From contig CANNAV010000015.1 of assembly GCA_947502585.1 (NCBI GenBank), positions 1-46,895 on the forward strand: DNA of 46,895 bases, in the 5' to 3' direction. Source of the stretch: an uncultured Pseudovibrio sp. (GTDB lineage: Bacteria; Pseudomonadota; Alphaproteobacteria; Rhizobiales; Stappiaceae). Below the pieces are notes generated by a model. It was not told the DNA's origin and searched no databases. It was given only the letters and a program-made list of their open reading frames with translations. This document shows positions 25,689-34,958 of the stretch, piece after piece; within the stretch, counting starts at the first letter, position 1, and each line of letters opens with the position of its first letter. Both the position numbers and the translations under genes were made by a program.

Positions 25689-26213
25689 ATGGGTGAATTC
25701 AAGACTAAAACAGGGCCGGAGAATACCTTCAACTTTGCGCAACGGCTAATGTCTTCCCAAAACTTCACGGAGCTATTCCGGGAAGGGATGGGTCTTATTG
25801 AAGACACTGCAACTTACCTTGGTGGTCCGGGAAGGAAACAGAGCAAAGTTCTTGGACCCGCCGCTTCTCTGGCTTACGCTACGGAGTCCATGCGCCTCAC
25901 AGCGCGCCTCATGCAGCTGGCCTCCTGGCTTCTTCTGCAACGGGCAGTCAGTGATGGTGAGATTGTACAAGCAGAAGCTCAGAATGAAAAAAACAGTATC
26001 CGCGTTGATAGTGTGGCCAGAGAAATGCATAACCCGGTCTGGGAAGACCTGCCCCGGAAACTTCGAGCGCTGATCGAGACTTCATTCCGCCTACAAAGAC
26101 GCATCATGCACGTCGACAGTATGCTCAAAGAAGCGCTCCTGCGCGAGCAAGCGGCAAACACCTCCAATCCAGTGGGAGACCGGCTCTCTCAAATTACAAC
26201 CGTTTTAAAATAG
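25689..26213 (+). CDS. DUF1465 protein
   Basis: A 174-residue mostly helical protein of the DUF1465 family, found widely in alphaproteobacteria. Recognisable segments are TFNFAQRLMSSQNFTELFRE, a Leu-rich helix AESMRLTARLMQLASWLLLQ-like (ATESMRLTARLMQLASWLLL) and WEDLPRKLRALIETSFRLQR with the final VDSML. GAAGGGATTG precedes the ATG. It is convergent with rpmE and shares a two-way terminator with it, a gene order I recall from related genomes. Function is not established. Confidence 0.88.
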   Translation: MGEFKTKTGPENTFNFAQRLMSSQNFTELFREGMGLIEDTATYLGGPGRKQSKVLGPAASLAYATESMRLTARLMQLASWLLLQRAVSDGEIVQAEAQNEKNSIRVDSVAREMHNPVWEDLPRKLRALIETSFRLQRRIMHVDSMLKEALLREQAANTSNPVGDRLSQITTVLK

Positions 26214-26312
26214 CTTATAAGTTTTGCTCCGGCGAAAGTGATAGAGCGCTATGCATAAATGCAAAAAAGAACGACATGCTTTGGCGACCCTGCGCACTTC
26301 TCAAACGCCTAC

Positions 26313-26344
26313 AAAAAACCCGAAGCTTACGCTTCGGGTTTTTT
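26313..26344. terminator. two-way terminator between DUF1465 and rpmE
   Basis: AAAAAACCCGAAGC, loop TTAC and GCTTCGGGTTTTTT form a 14-base-pair stem with A and T runs on both sides. It can end transcripts from both converging genes. Confidence 0.92.
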
Positions 26345-26365
26345 GCTTCGCAAACTTCAGAGCAA

Positions 26366-26590
26366 TTACTTACCCAGGAAGCCACCAAACTTATTGGTGA
26401 AGCGGGACACGCGACCGCCACGGTCCATAAGCTGACGGTCACCACCAGTCCAGGCTGGATGGGAGCTCGGATCGATGTCGAGCTGCAGGGTGTCACCTTC
26501 TTTACCGTAAGTGGAGCGGGTGGTGAATTCGGAACCATCAACGAGCTTTACAGTGATGGTGTGGTAATCTGGATGAATGTCCTGTTTCAT
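26366..26590 (-). CDS. rpmE: 50S ribosomal protein L31
   Basis: A 74-residue ribosomal protein of the large subunit. It begins [19 protein letters not shown] and ends [13 protein letters not shown], typical for L31. The CxxC zinc-binding pairs are absent, so this is the zinc-free (C-minus) form usual in alphaproteobacteria. CAGGACAG precedes the ATG. It shares a two-way terminator with the DUF1465 gene and is divergent from an ABC exporter gene, with a 262-base promoter region between them in which I see no gene. Confidence 0.95.
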   Translation of the reverse strand: MKQDIHPDYHTITVKLVDGSEFTTRSTYGKEGDTLQLDIDPSSHPAWTGGDRQLMDRGGRVSRFTNKFGGFLGK

Positions 26591-26852
26591 GACTAAACTG
26601 TCCTGTCAGCAACGGCTGGGCCACCTCAATCAAAAGACGGGCTTTGGGCTTGCCTGAAGCATCGGTAGAAAGAAGCCGCACTTTTTCGAGAACGGCACAA
26701 TTGTGAAGGGGTCTATAACTCATCCAACCCGATGAGACAAGAGGATACAGCCCGCACAAAACCTTAGAAAGTGCTTGTAATTAAATCTGTCGGAACGCAT
26801 CTACTGAATCATACGATAAACTTTGAAAATTTCGCACTTATCCGGGGGTGGC

Positions 26853-28655
26853 ATGAGCCAGCGGGACTCAAACAAACGGGAAAAGACTTTGCGTCCACTC
26901 GCAACACTTTTCCCTTATCTTTTAAGGCACAAGGCCCGTCTGGTTCTGGCAACGTTTGCCCTGCTGACCGCAGCTGGCCTCACTCTTGTTATGCCAATAG
27001 CCGTCCGTTACATGGTTGACTATGGTTTTACCGGGGACAATCCCAACTTGATCAATGACTATTTTATTGTCATCATTTTGGTAATTACATTGCTCGCTCT
27101 CACCAGCTCTCTTCGTTACTACATGGTCATGATGATTGGTGAGCGGGTCGTTGCAGATTTGCGGTCAGATGTATTCCGTCATCTCACATACCTGTCTCCT
27201 TCGTTTTACGATAAGACAAAGTCCGGTGAGATCATCTCGCGCCTTACAGCCGACACGACCCTCATTCAGTCAGCTTTCGGAGCCAGCGCATCCATAGCCC
27301 TGCGACACATGTTGATGTTCGCCGGTTCGACGACGCTGATGGTCATTACCAGCCCACGCCTTTCTTTGTTTGTGCTGCTTGCGATCCCTCTCATTGTCTT
27401 ACCACTTCTTGGCTTTGGCCGTGCGGTTCGCAACAGAACCAGCCATGCACAATCCACTCTGGCAAATGCAATTGCTTACGCAACAGAAGCGCTTGGTTCC
27501 ATTCGCACACTTCAGGCTTTCACCAATGAAAAGAGCGCCTCAGACCGTTTTACAGGAGATATCGAGACAACCTATGAAGTTGCGCTCATTGCCACTCGCG
27601 CTCGTTCATTCCTGATCGCGGCAATCATTCTGATCATCGCCTCAAGCATCGTAGCAGTGCTCTGGGTCGGCGCTCTGGATGTGATTGAAGGCCGCATGAG
27701 TGGAGGTCAGCTCACGCAGTTCCTTATCTACTCCATCATTTCTGCCGGGGCCATGAGCGAACTCTCTCAGGTATGGGGTGAACTGGCGAAAGCTGCGGGG
27801 GCAGCAGACCGCATTACAGGACTGTTGCACGTCCGCTCTGAAATCAATGCACCAGCCAATCCCGTTGCCGTACCCTCCCCTGCCATTGGCGAGATCGAGT
27901 TTGATAATGTCAACTTCCATTATCCGACAGCAAAAGAATCCGGCGTCCTTGAGGGGCTGAGCCTCACCGTCAAAAAAGGCGAAACAGTCGCGATCGTCGG
28001 CCAGAGCGGTGCAGGCAAGTCCACTCTCTTCCAGCTTTTGATGCGGTATTATGATCCGGTTGCAGGTAAAATTACCCTCGACGGTATCGAGTTGAACTCT
28101 GCTGAGCCACGAAACCTGCGCAAGCATATCGCTCTGGTCCCTCAGGACATCGCTATTTTCGGCAGCTCAATTGCAGAAAACATTGCATTCGGTAAAGAAG
28201 TCGCATCCAGAGAGCAAATCGTTGAAGCAGCAAAATCGGCACTGGCTGATGAGTTTATCAACAACATGAAAGACGGCTACGACACACTTATTGGCGAGCG
28301 TGGAGTAACCCTTTCAGGAGGCCAGCGACAGCGCATCGCAATCGCACGGGCCATCCTCAGAGATGCCCCTGTTCTGCTGCTGGACGAAGCCACCAGCGCA
28401 CTGGATGCCGAAAGCGAGACGATCGTTCAAAGAGCACTCGACAAGCTTATGGAGGGCCGGACCACACTGATTATCGCGCACCGCCTGGCTACTGTCCTCA
28501 AAGCAGACCGCATCGTTGTTATGGACGGCGGTAAGATCGTGGAAGAAGGCACTCATGACACGCTGGTCGCTCAGAACGGCCTGTATGCAAAACTCGCCAG
28601 AATGCAATTTGAGGTTGGTTCTGAGGCGCTCAGATTGCAGGAAAACGCAAGCTAA
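26853..28655 (+). CDS. ABC half-exporter (MsbA/multidrug type)
   Basis: A 600-residue fused membrane and ATPase protein that works as a homodimer. Six helices lie within residues about 20-310. The ATPase part has Walker A VGQSGAGKST, Walker B VLLLDEAT, signature LSGGQRQR, and H-loop IAHRLAT. A preceding strand IEFDNVNFHYPT marks the A-loop Tyr. The ATG at 26853 follows GGGGGTGG, which is better than the in-frame start at 26823. Its position next to rpmE is conserved in Rhizobiales. Exported substrate is unknown; lipid or drug export are both possible. Confidence 0.9.
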   Translation: MSQRDSNKREKTLRPLATLFPYLLRHKARLVLATFALLTAAGLTLVMPIAVRYMVDYGFTGDNPNLINDYFIVIILVITLLALTSSLRYYMVMMIGERVVADLRSDVFRHLTYLSPSFYDKTKSGEIISRLTADTTLIQSAFGASASIALRHMLMFAGSTTLMVITSPRLSLFVLLAIPLIVLPLLGFGRAVRNRTSHAQSTLANAIAYATEALGSIRTLQAFTNEKSASDRFTGDIETTYEVALIATRARSFLIAAIILIIASSIVAVLWVGALDVIEGRMSGGQLTQFLIYSIISAGAMSELSQVWGELAKAAGAADRITGLLHVRSEINAPANPVAVPSPAIGEIEFDNVNFHYPTAKESGVLEGLSLTVKKGETVAIVGQSGAGKSTLFQLLMRYYDPVAGKITLDGIELNSAEPRNLRKHIALVPQDIAIFGSSIAENIAFGKEVASREQIVEAAKSALADEFINNMKDGYDTLIGERGVTLSGGQRQRIAIARAILRDAPVLLLDEATSALDAESETIVQRALDKLMEGRTTLIIAHRLATVLKADRIVVMDGGKIVEEGTHDTLVAQNGLYAKLARMQFEVGSEALRLQENAS

Positions 28656-28656
28656 A

Positions 28657-28696
28657 GCGTATTCCCGAACAGTGGTTCCGGTTTTCCGGAATACGC
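28657..28696. repeat. dispersed palindromic element of Rhizobiales type
   Basis: GCGTATTCC at 28657-28665 and GGAATACGC at 28688-28696 form a perfect nine-base-pair stem around a 22-base loop that itself holds CCGG-TTTT-CCGG. It resembles the common intergenic AAAGCGTTTTCC...CGGTTTT elements of this order. It lies between two converging genes just after the exporter stop and may help to end their transcripts. Confidence 0.65.
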
Positions 28697-28765
28697 ATAA
28701 AACACGCTATGAAGCAAAAATTCTCGCAATTCAATGTGCGGATTTTTCAATTCTCTTTGAGAAGA

Positions 28766-29557
28766 CTACTCAGGCTCCCTCTCATCCACTGTATAGTTCA
28801 GTGGCATACGCGCCCCATCTGCATAAATGGTCTGCCCGGAAATATGGCTCGCATCTTCTGAAGCCAGGAAAGCAGCAATCCCGGCTATTTCATCAGGTTG
28901 ACCCAAACGGCCAGGCGGCGTCCGGGCAAGAACCGTTTCCATCTTGATTGATTCCTGCACAACACCCTTGAACATCCTGGCATCAATAGTGCCCGGCCCA
29001 ATGCCGTTCACACGGATTCCATGCTTTGCCAGCGCAACAGCAGAAACGTGTGTCAGCTGGTTCAACCCACCTTTAGAGATCGTGTAAGGAATATGATCAG
29101 GAATCGCCAGGACACTGTTCGCACAGCTGATATTGATGATCGAGCCAGCGGAACCACCCTCTTCAACCTTCTCAACCATGTGCCGTGCGACGGCTTGGGA
29201 GCACAGGAACGCACCCTTCAAATTAACCTGGAGAACCCGGTCAAAATCCTCCTCAGGAAGTTGAAGAAAATCACCTCTTGCTGTAATGCTGGCATTATTA
29301 ACCAGCACATCAACATCTCCTAAATCATCCAGAGTGTTTGCAACCATATTGCGCACATCAAGGCGAACGCTGACATCACAATGGCAGAACGCCACATGCC
29401 CAAACTCGGATAGAGCTTCCTGAGCCGCTTCTCCGGCACGCTCATTAGAATCGGAAAGCATGACTTTGGCGCCATCTTGCAAAAACCGCTGCGCAATAGC
29501 GTAACCGATGCCCTGAGCACCACCGGTTACAATCGCAACTTTCTTCTCTAGTTTCAC
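28766..29557 (-). CDS. short-chain dehydrogenase/reductase with Cys at the catalytic Ser position
   Basis: A 263-residue cytoplasmic oxidoreductase of the classical SDR family. The cofactor motif TGGAQGIG (11-18) and the stabilising VNNAS (86-90) are present, as are the catalytic Asn112 and the YTISK pair (Tyr158, Lys162). The residue 13 before the Tyr, normally the catalytic Ser, is Cys145 in INISCANS, with Ser144 just before it. The substrate is not known; glucose dehydrogenase-like and polyol or acyl reductases share these features. The start has no strong ribosome site but matches the family N-terminus (LEKKVAIVTGGA). It stands alone between the exporter and prpE. Confidence 0.9.
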   Translation of the reverse strand: MKLEKKVAIVTGGAQGIGYAIAQRFLQDGAKVMLSDSNERAGEAAQEALSEFGHVAFCHCDVSVRLDVRNMVANTLDDLGDVDVLVNNASITARGDFLQLPEEDFDRVLQVNLKGAFLCSQAVARHMVEKVEEGGSAGSIINISCANSVLAIPDHIPYTISKGGLNQLTHVSAVALAKHGIRVNGIGPGTIDARMFKGVVQESIKMETVLARTPPGRLGQPDEIAGIAAFLASEDASHISGQTIYADGARMPLNYTVDEREPE

Positions 29558-29659
29558 TTTGAAGTTACCTCTGCCAATGCCGAAATTTCGCCGACCTTAA
29601 TCTCAAAGTCTAATCATGTCGATGCACTTCTCCAGTATAACTGCTTAGCTCCTTAGAAT

Positions 29660-31573
29660 TTAGCTGACAGACGCCACTCCACGAACAGAGATCGCATCAG
29701 CAATCTCCTCAAGAATAGCTGGATCATCAATTGTCGCTGGCGTCTTAAACTCTTCGCCATCTGCAATTTTCCGCATGGTCGCTCGAAGGATTTTGCCGGA
29801 TCGCGTTTTTGGCAGACGCTCAACGGTAATCGCCAGCTTAAAGGCCGCCACCGGCCCAACCTTTTCACGCACCAGAGCAACCAACTCCTTCTCAATCTCA
29901 GCATTCGGCTTTTCAACACCGCTCTTCAGAACCACAAACCCGCATGGCAATTGACCCTTGAGGTTATCTGCAATGCCAATTACGGCACACTCAGCCACAT
30001 CCGGGTGCTCAGAAAGAACTTCTTCCATGCCTCCGGTAGACAGGCGGTGCCCGGCCACGTTGATGATGTCATCGGTACGAGCCATAATAAAGAGATAGCC
30101 GTCATCATCCATAAGGCCGGCATCCGCTGTTTTGTAATGGCCTGGGAACTCAGAAAGATACGCCTCTTTGAAACGCTCATCGGCATTCCAAAGCGTTGGC
30201 AGCGACCCCGGAGGCAGCGGCAACTTCACGACAATATTGCCAAGTTCACCCGCACCAAGCTTGTTACCTTCGTCGTCCAGCACACGCATATCGTATCCTG
30301 GCATAGGAACAGTGGAACTGCCCAGCTTGACAGGAAGCTTACCAAGGCCAAGCGGGTTACCAACAATGCACCAGCCAGTCTCTGTCTGCCACCAGTGATC
30401 GATGACTGGTACACCGAGCAGGTTTTCTGCCCATAAAATCGTATCTGGATCGGCTCGCTCACCCGCAAGGAACAGGGACCGCAGACCAGCAATGCTGTAC
30501 TTCGCCAGCTCTTTACCTTCCGGATCTTCTTTCTTGATCGCACGGAACGCTGTCGGCGCAGTGAACAGTGAAACTACAGAATGCTCCGAGATTACTCTCC
30601 AGAACGCGCCAGCATCCGGAGTTCCAACCGGCTTTCCCTCATAAAGAACGGTTGCTGCCCCATGAAGCAGCGGTGCATAAACGATGTAAGAGTGGCCAAC
30701 CACCCAGCCCACATCAGACGCGGCCCAGAAAACTTCCCCCGGATCAACACCGTAGAGGTTCTCCATGGACCACTTGAGCGCAACCATATGACCACCATTG
30801 TCACGCACCACGCCCTTTGGCTGGCCGGTCGTGCCAGAGGTGTAGAGCACATAAAGTGGGTCTGTCGCAGCAACTGGAACACATTCAGTGGTCATTTTCC
30901 CAGCCACTGCGGTTTCCATCAGTGCACCCAGGTCAAGATCACGGCCTTTAGTGAGACCAGCTACCTGTTGCTCGCGTTGCTGTATAAAACAGAAATCAGG
31001 TTTGTGGGCGGAAAGTTCAATGGCATGATCCAGCAACGGCTTGTATTCAACAACGCGCCCTGGCTCAATGCCGCAAGATGCACTGATGATAGCCCGAGGC
31101 TTACAATCCTCAATACGAACAGCAAGCTCTTGAGCGGCAAAACCACCAAAGACAACAGAGTGGATCGCACCAAGGCGCGCACAGGCGAGCATTGCAAACG
31201 TCGCTTCCGGGATCATGGGCATATAGATCAGCACCATGGTGCCTTTCTCCACGCCTTTCTTTCGAAGCAGAGCGGCCATAGCTCCCACTTGCTCCTGCAC
31301 TTCCAGGTATGAATAGGTGCGCTTCTCGCCTGTAACAGCGCTGTCGTAGATGATCGCAGGCTGTCCAGGGCGACCATGCTCTACGTGGCGGTCAACACAG
31401 TTGTAGCAAGTGTTGCATTTTCCACCGACAAACCATCGTCCATATGCTCCTTCTGAAGCATCGAAGGTCCTCGTATAGGGCGAGAACCAGTCAATGGCCT
31501 TAGCAGCTTCATCCCAGAAGCCTTCCTTGTTTTCTTTCCATCTATCGTAGATGTCGTGGTATCGACTCGTCAT
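29660..31573 (-). CDS. prpE: propionyl-CoA synthetase
   Basis: A 637-residue acyl-CoA synthetase of the acetyl/propionyl type: it activates propionate with ATP and CoA. The N-terminal region has the family segment RWFVGGKCNTCYNCVDRH. The AMP-binding motif is LYTSGTTGQPKGVV, the hinge and pocket area reads DHWWQTETGWCIVGNPLG, and the C-terminal lysine motif is PKTRSGKILR, whose Lys is the known acetylation switch in this family. The ATG at 31573 has GGGAGGGG upstream; an earlier in-frame start at 31627 is less likely. Acetate or other short acids could also be used. Confidence 0.92.
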   Translation of the reverse strand: MTSRYHDIYDRWKENKEGFWDEAAKAIDWFSPYTRTFDASEGAYGRWFVGGKCNTCYNCVDRHVEHGRPGQPAIIYDSAVTGEKRTYSYLEVQEQVGAMAALLRKKGVEKGTMVLIYMPMIPEATFAMLACARLGAIHSVVFGGFAAQELAVRIEDCKPRAIISASCGIEPGRVVEYKPLLDHAIELSAHKPDFCFIQQREQQVAGLTKGRDLDLGALMETAVAGKMTTECVPVAATDPLYVLYTSGTTGQPKGVVRDNGGHMVALKWSMENLYGVDPGEVFWAASDVGWVVGHSYIVYAPLLHGAATVLYEGKPVGTPDAGAFWRVISEHSVVSLFTAPTAFRAIKKEDPEGKELAKYSIAGLRSLFLAGERADPDTILWAENLLGVPVIDHWWQTETGWCIVGNPLGLGKLPVKLGSSTVPMPGYDMRVLDDEGNKLGAGELGNIVVKLPLPPGSLPTLWNADERFKEAYLSEFPGHYKTADAGLMDDDGYLFIMARTDDIINVAGHRLSTGGMEEVLSEHPDVAECAVIGIADNLKGQLPCGFVVLKSGVEKPNAEIEKELVALVREKVGPVAAFKLAITVERLPKTRSGKILRATMRKIADGEEFKTPATIDDPAILEEIADAISVRGVASVS

Positions 31574-31773
31574 AGCTGCTCCCCTCCCATGCACCCCTGC
31601 ATAGTAGCTATCCACAGGTTCGGCCAAGACTGGGCCCTGAGTGACTTAAAGGCAAGTTTTGCTATATTAGAAAATCGACTTATAACTGAAGATGACCCTA
31701 TAATTTTCAGCCTCCTTTTCTTAGTTTCCTCTTATTTAAAAGGACTTACCTGCGCCTCTGTGGGAAACAAATC

Positions 31774-32532
31774 ATGCTGCCAATTACTGATCCCTTCTTC
31801 TACCTCTGTGCAATACCTGCTGTTTTCATTGTTGGCATGGCAAAGGGAGGATTCGGAGGCGGCCTCGCCCTTGTCGGTGTGCCGCTTATGGCATTGGCAA
31901 TTCCACCTGTGCAAGCAGCAGGAATACTCCTTCCGATCCTGTTGGTTATGGACGCAGTCGGACTTTTCTCTTACCGGGCTATTCTTTGCCGGAAAACACT
32001 GGCTATTCTCATACCAGCTGGCCTGACGGGAACCCTGATTGGTTATTTTGCCGCAGCCTACATCTCTGAGACCCACATCAGGCTAGCCACTGGTGTAATC
32101 GCTTTAACCTTTGTGCTCGACTATTGGTTCAACAACAAAGCCAACAAACCGCCAAAGCCACAGAATGTATTTTTAGGAGGATTCTGGGGCACTGTTTCTG
32201 GTGTCACCAGTTTCATCGCTCACGCAGGCGGAGCCCCTTTTCAGATGTATGTTTTGCCACTCAGACTGGCACCACCAGTCATGGCAGGCACAGCAGTCAT
32301 CTTCTTCTCTGTAGTGAATATTTCAAAGGTGTTGCCTTACTTTGTCCTTGGCCAGTTTGACGCCAGGAACACCGCAACATCTCTTGTGCTGCTCCCGTTT
32401 GCCCCTCTGGCAACACTGACAGGAATCAAGATCGTTAAACACATTGACAAAGAGCTGTTCTACAAGATCACGTATGCGGCTCTGTTTGTTATCGCACTCA
32501 AACTGATTTGGGATGGCGCATCAGGCCTTTAA
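31774..32532 (+). CDS. TauE/SafE-family sulfite/organic anion exporter
   Basis: A 252-residue inner-membrane protein with about eight helices. The two halves carry the family repeats: GMAKGGFGGGLALVGVPLMA at the start and WGTVSGVTSFIAHAGGAPFQ in the middle. Members move sulfite, sulfoacetate or other small anions out of the cell. It is divergent from prpE across 200 bases. There is no sulfur-compound gene next to it, so the substrate is open. Confidence 0.88.
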   Translation: MLPITDPFFYLCAIPAVFIVGMAKGGFGGGLALVGVPLMALAIPPVQAAGILLPILLVMDAVGLFSYRAILCRKTLAILIPAGLTGTLIGYFAAAYISETHIRLATGVIALTFVLDYWFNNKANKPPKPQNVFLGGFWGTVSGVTSFIAHAGGAPFQMYVLPLRLAPPVMAGTAVIFFSVVNISKVLPYFVLGQFDARNTATSLVLLPFAPLATLTGIKIVKHIDKELFYKITYAALFVIALKLIWDGASGL

Positions 32533-32626
32533 GGCCCGACCTGTTGCAGTGATGAAATAAAGCCAGAGCTCAAGTCAAAATGTGCTTACTCAGTAATTCA
32601 TTGTCTTACTGAACGATTTACAGGTG

Positions 32627-33199
32627 TCAGTCGCGCTCACCCAAACCGTGGTAGAGTGTGCGCCTGATCATGTCGATTGGCCCATTGGCCTCAAAGGCAG
32701 CCTTCGGCATTGTTTTCCAAGCCATTCGGTTACGAAAGAAAATGGAGGGATAAATCAGATCCAGATCACCCCGCACGGGTGAAACAATCCGATACCGAAC
32801 GTGCTTCGCATCATAAGTACCTGACAAACCGCCTGCGTATTCTGAGCTTGGTGGCTGCCCTTCGACCCACGAGAAAAAGTAGGTACGCAGCTGATCTGCC
32901 ATAGTACCTGTTGAATTGAGTTGGCCGAAGTTGAGTTGAAGCCCGACAACCAGCCAAAAAGCTGTCGATATGGCCCAAAGATACCAACGATCGCGGAAGT
33001 GATTCAAAATAGCTGCGCGATTGCGATACATCTGGATCAACATAGGAAATACCACCAGCAACACAAGCCACTGCGGATCCTGTGATCGCTGTTGTCCGAG
33101 AATTAAAATATACCCCGTCAGAGCCACCGTAATCGCGCAGAAAACCACACCAAAAAATAAGGCGATCTTCCCTTGTCGATTTAGTGTCACTATGATCAT
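32627..33199 (-). CDS. unknown membrane protein
   Basis: A 190-residue protein that I do not recognise. Three hydrophobic segments (about 13-34, 43-55 and 73-90) occupy the first half, and the second half is soluble with several aromatic and charged blocks such as FFSWVEGQPPSSEY and VSPVRGDLDLIYPSIFFRNR. The likely layout is an inner-membrane anchor with an exposed C-terminal domain. The start at 33199 is a plausible ATG without a strong ribosome site. It is convergent with the TauE-type gene. Confidence 0.55.
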   Translation of the reverse strand: MIIVTLNRQGKIALFFGVVFCAITVALTGYILILGQQRSQDPQWLVLLVVFPMLIQMYRNRAAILNHFRDRWYLWAISTAFWLVVGLQLNFGQLNSTGTMADQLRTYFFSWVEGQPPSSEYAGGLSGTYDAKHVRYRIVSPVRGDLDLIYPSIFFRNRMAWKTMPKAAFEANGPIDMIRRTLYHGLGERD

Positions 33200-33663
33200 G
33201 CAAACCCTGCTTGTTCATCACTGCCGCATCAATCGGCTCGCGATTTATTCTTTAATCAGACAGGTCTACATTACAAATCGAAAGGCAAACGGGGAAGACT
33301 TCGGTGGTGTTGCAAATTGTCGCGAGCGTTTGTCTTGCTCAAAATGCAATAATATTTCACCTTTGCCGTTAAGCTAAGGCGACTGCTGCCACCATCGCAA
33401 TTGATTTCGCCGAACATCTCATCACTAACCCTCAAAAATATCAAAAATACTTATAGGTGAAAGACTGATAACAAAAATGCCATCAGACTAACATCCAGGT
33501 CATCTGAACTACCCTCGATGCCCATACTCAGATATATCAGAATATGTACCCCTCTTAATGTCGGGTTTTTCACCGGGTCGAGTAACTATCTTTGGAAACC
33601 TGATAGCCAGCTCAAAGGATCTTCGCAGTTCTCTTGTCCAAAGTTGAGTGTCCGGGGAATTTT
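33200..33663. other. intergenic stretch without recognised genes
   Basis: I see no convincing gene, terminator or repeat in these 464 bases. Short open frames run from the preceding gene into this stretch but lack family likeness and ribosome sites. It separates the unknown membrane protein from the broken acyl-CoA synthetase gene and presumably holds both promoters. Confidence 0.4.
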
Positions 33664-34328
33664 ATGAAAAACAATAGTCCCGGCACATCATATTTCAACA
33701 AGGATCTCCCAAAAACCGATGCAAATTACACACCATTAAGCCTACTCAGTTTTTTGGAGAGAGCCGCAAAAGTTTTTCCAAACCACACAGCCATCATTCA
33801 TGGCAGGGCTCGCCGATCCTGTAAGGAGTTTTATGAGCGATCCATCAAACTCGCAAGCGCACTGAAGCAGCGTGGTATCGGCAAGAATGATTGTGTATCC
33901 GTCATGCTGTCCAACACACCGCCCATGCTTGAAATTCATTACGGTGTGCCTATGGCTGGTGCAATACTCCATGCATTCAACGCCCGTCTTGCTGCCACTA
34001 TCATCGCATTCCAGTCAGCCCATGCAGAGAGCAAGCTTGTGATTGTTGACCGCGAGTTTTTGCAGGTCATGACTGAAGCATTAAAGCTGGCAACGGTAAA
34101 GCCGACTATCATGCTTTATGACGATACAGAGTTCCCTCAGTCTGCTCCTGCATTTGTCGAACTGAAGGAGAACAACAGTGTGTCGGAAGGCGATATCGAA
34201 ACCTATTGCAAACAGCATCTGGCAAGCTTCTAATCACCAGAACAGTAGTCTTCAAAGACCTTTCCAAAACCTCAACAGGCAAAATCCAGAAGTTGGTTCT
34301 GCGTGAAGAAGCAAAGAAGCTTGACTGA
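33664..34328 (+). pseudogene. acyl-CoA synthetase with a large internal deletion
   Basis: The first 170 or so codons from the ATG at 33664 encode a normal N-terminus of a medium-chain acyl-CoA ligase: YTPLSLLSFLERAAKVFPNH and VSVMLSNTPPMLEIHYGVPM, then HAFNARL. At about GDIETYCKQHLASF the text jumps to the extreme C-terminal region; after a TAA at 34231 another frame gives TVVFKDLSKTSTGKIQKLVL ending with TGA at 34326. The AMP-binding motif and the core of the enzyme, some 300 residues, are missing, and a frameshift separates the last piece. Homologues include the 3-methylmercaptopropionate-CoA ligase group. Confidence 0.8.
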
Positions 34329-34336
34329 CCCCATAC

Positions 34337-34366
34337 AAAAAATGCGCCTCTAAAAGCGACGCATTT
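34337..34366 (-). terminator. terminator of the first DUF465 gene
   Basis: On the minus strand AAATGCG and CGCATTT form a seven-base-pair stem followed by a T run (TTTTTTG), 25 bases beyond the stop at 34391. It may also serve as a stop for the broken gene on the other strand. Confidence 0.6.
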
Positions 34367-34390
34367 CCTTGTCGGTTAAGTAAGAGGAAG

Positions 34391-34561
34391 CTACCCTGTC
34401 ACTCGCAATCGCGAGATCTCATCCTTAAGTTTCAACTTTTGCCTTTTTAGATTTCTCAGTTCGATGTCATCTATCGAAGGATGGTGCCTGGCTGTTTCCA
34501 GCTCCCTCTCCAGGATAGCGTGTCGGCGCTCCAGCTCAGTCAAATGCTCACGGATGGACAT
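34391..34561 (-). CDS. YdcH-family DUF465 protein (first copy)
   Basis: A 56-residue all-helical protein of the DUF465/YdcH family: HLTELERRHAILERELETA and LRNLKRQKLKLKDEISRLR form two coiled-coil helices. The ATG at 34561 is preceded by AGGAGGATT, so the in-frame start at 34612 is rejected. A second member of the family lies 398 bases away on the other strand. Function is not known; a small cytoplasmic helical hairpin is likely. Confidence 0.85.
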   Translation of the reverse strand: MSIREHLTELERRHAILERELETARHHPSIDDIELRNLKRQKLKLKDEISRLRVTG

Positions 34562-34612
34562 AGGCTTTAATCCTCCTACATTGTCTATGTTACAGGAAGA
34601 TGATGGCACCAT

Positions 34613-34958
34613 TTTATCGAGTTGTCGAACGATGATTAGCTGTTTTTTTGGGCCTCTGCAACGCGAGATCGGTAATTCATGAAAAACTTAGGGAACTTAT
34701 AAATGACCCAGTTAATTTAAGGGGTTTTTAATTCCACTAAAAAGGGAACTTCGATGGGTATACAGCCCTATATGTACGTTGCGTAAATATGTCATGAAGC
34801 AACACTTCCTGTAAAAATAGAGAGACTCTTGTTCATCACCGCGGCACATTCAGTATACTGTAGCAGAGTGTTGAATTGCGACAACGCGCCCCACCTGATA
34901 TGTTCATTGGAGGGTCACGTTGCACACAGGCTGATATGTGTCATGTGAGGACAAAACG
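34613..34958. other. divergent promoter region between the DUF465 genes
   Basis: No gene is seen in these 346 bases. A TATACT at about 34853 with an upstream TTGTTC may be a weak promoter for the second DUF465 gene, although the spacing is long. I find no clear operator. Confidence 0.35.
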
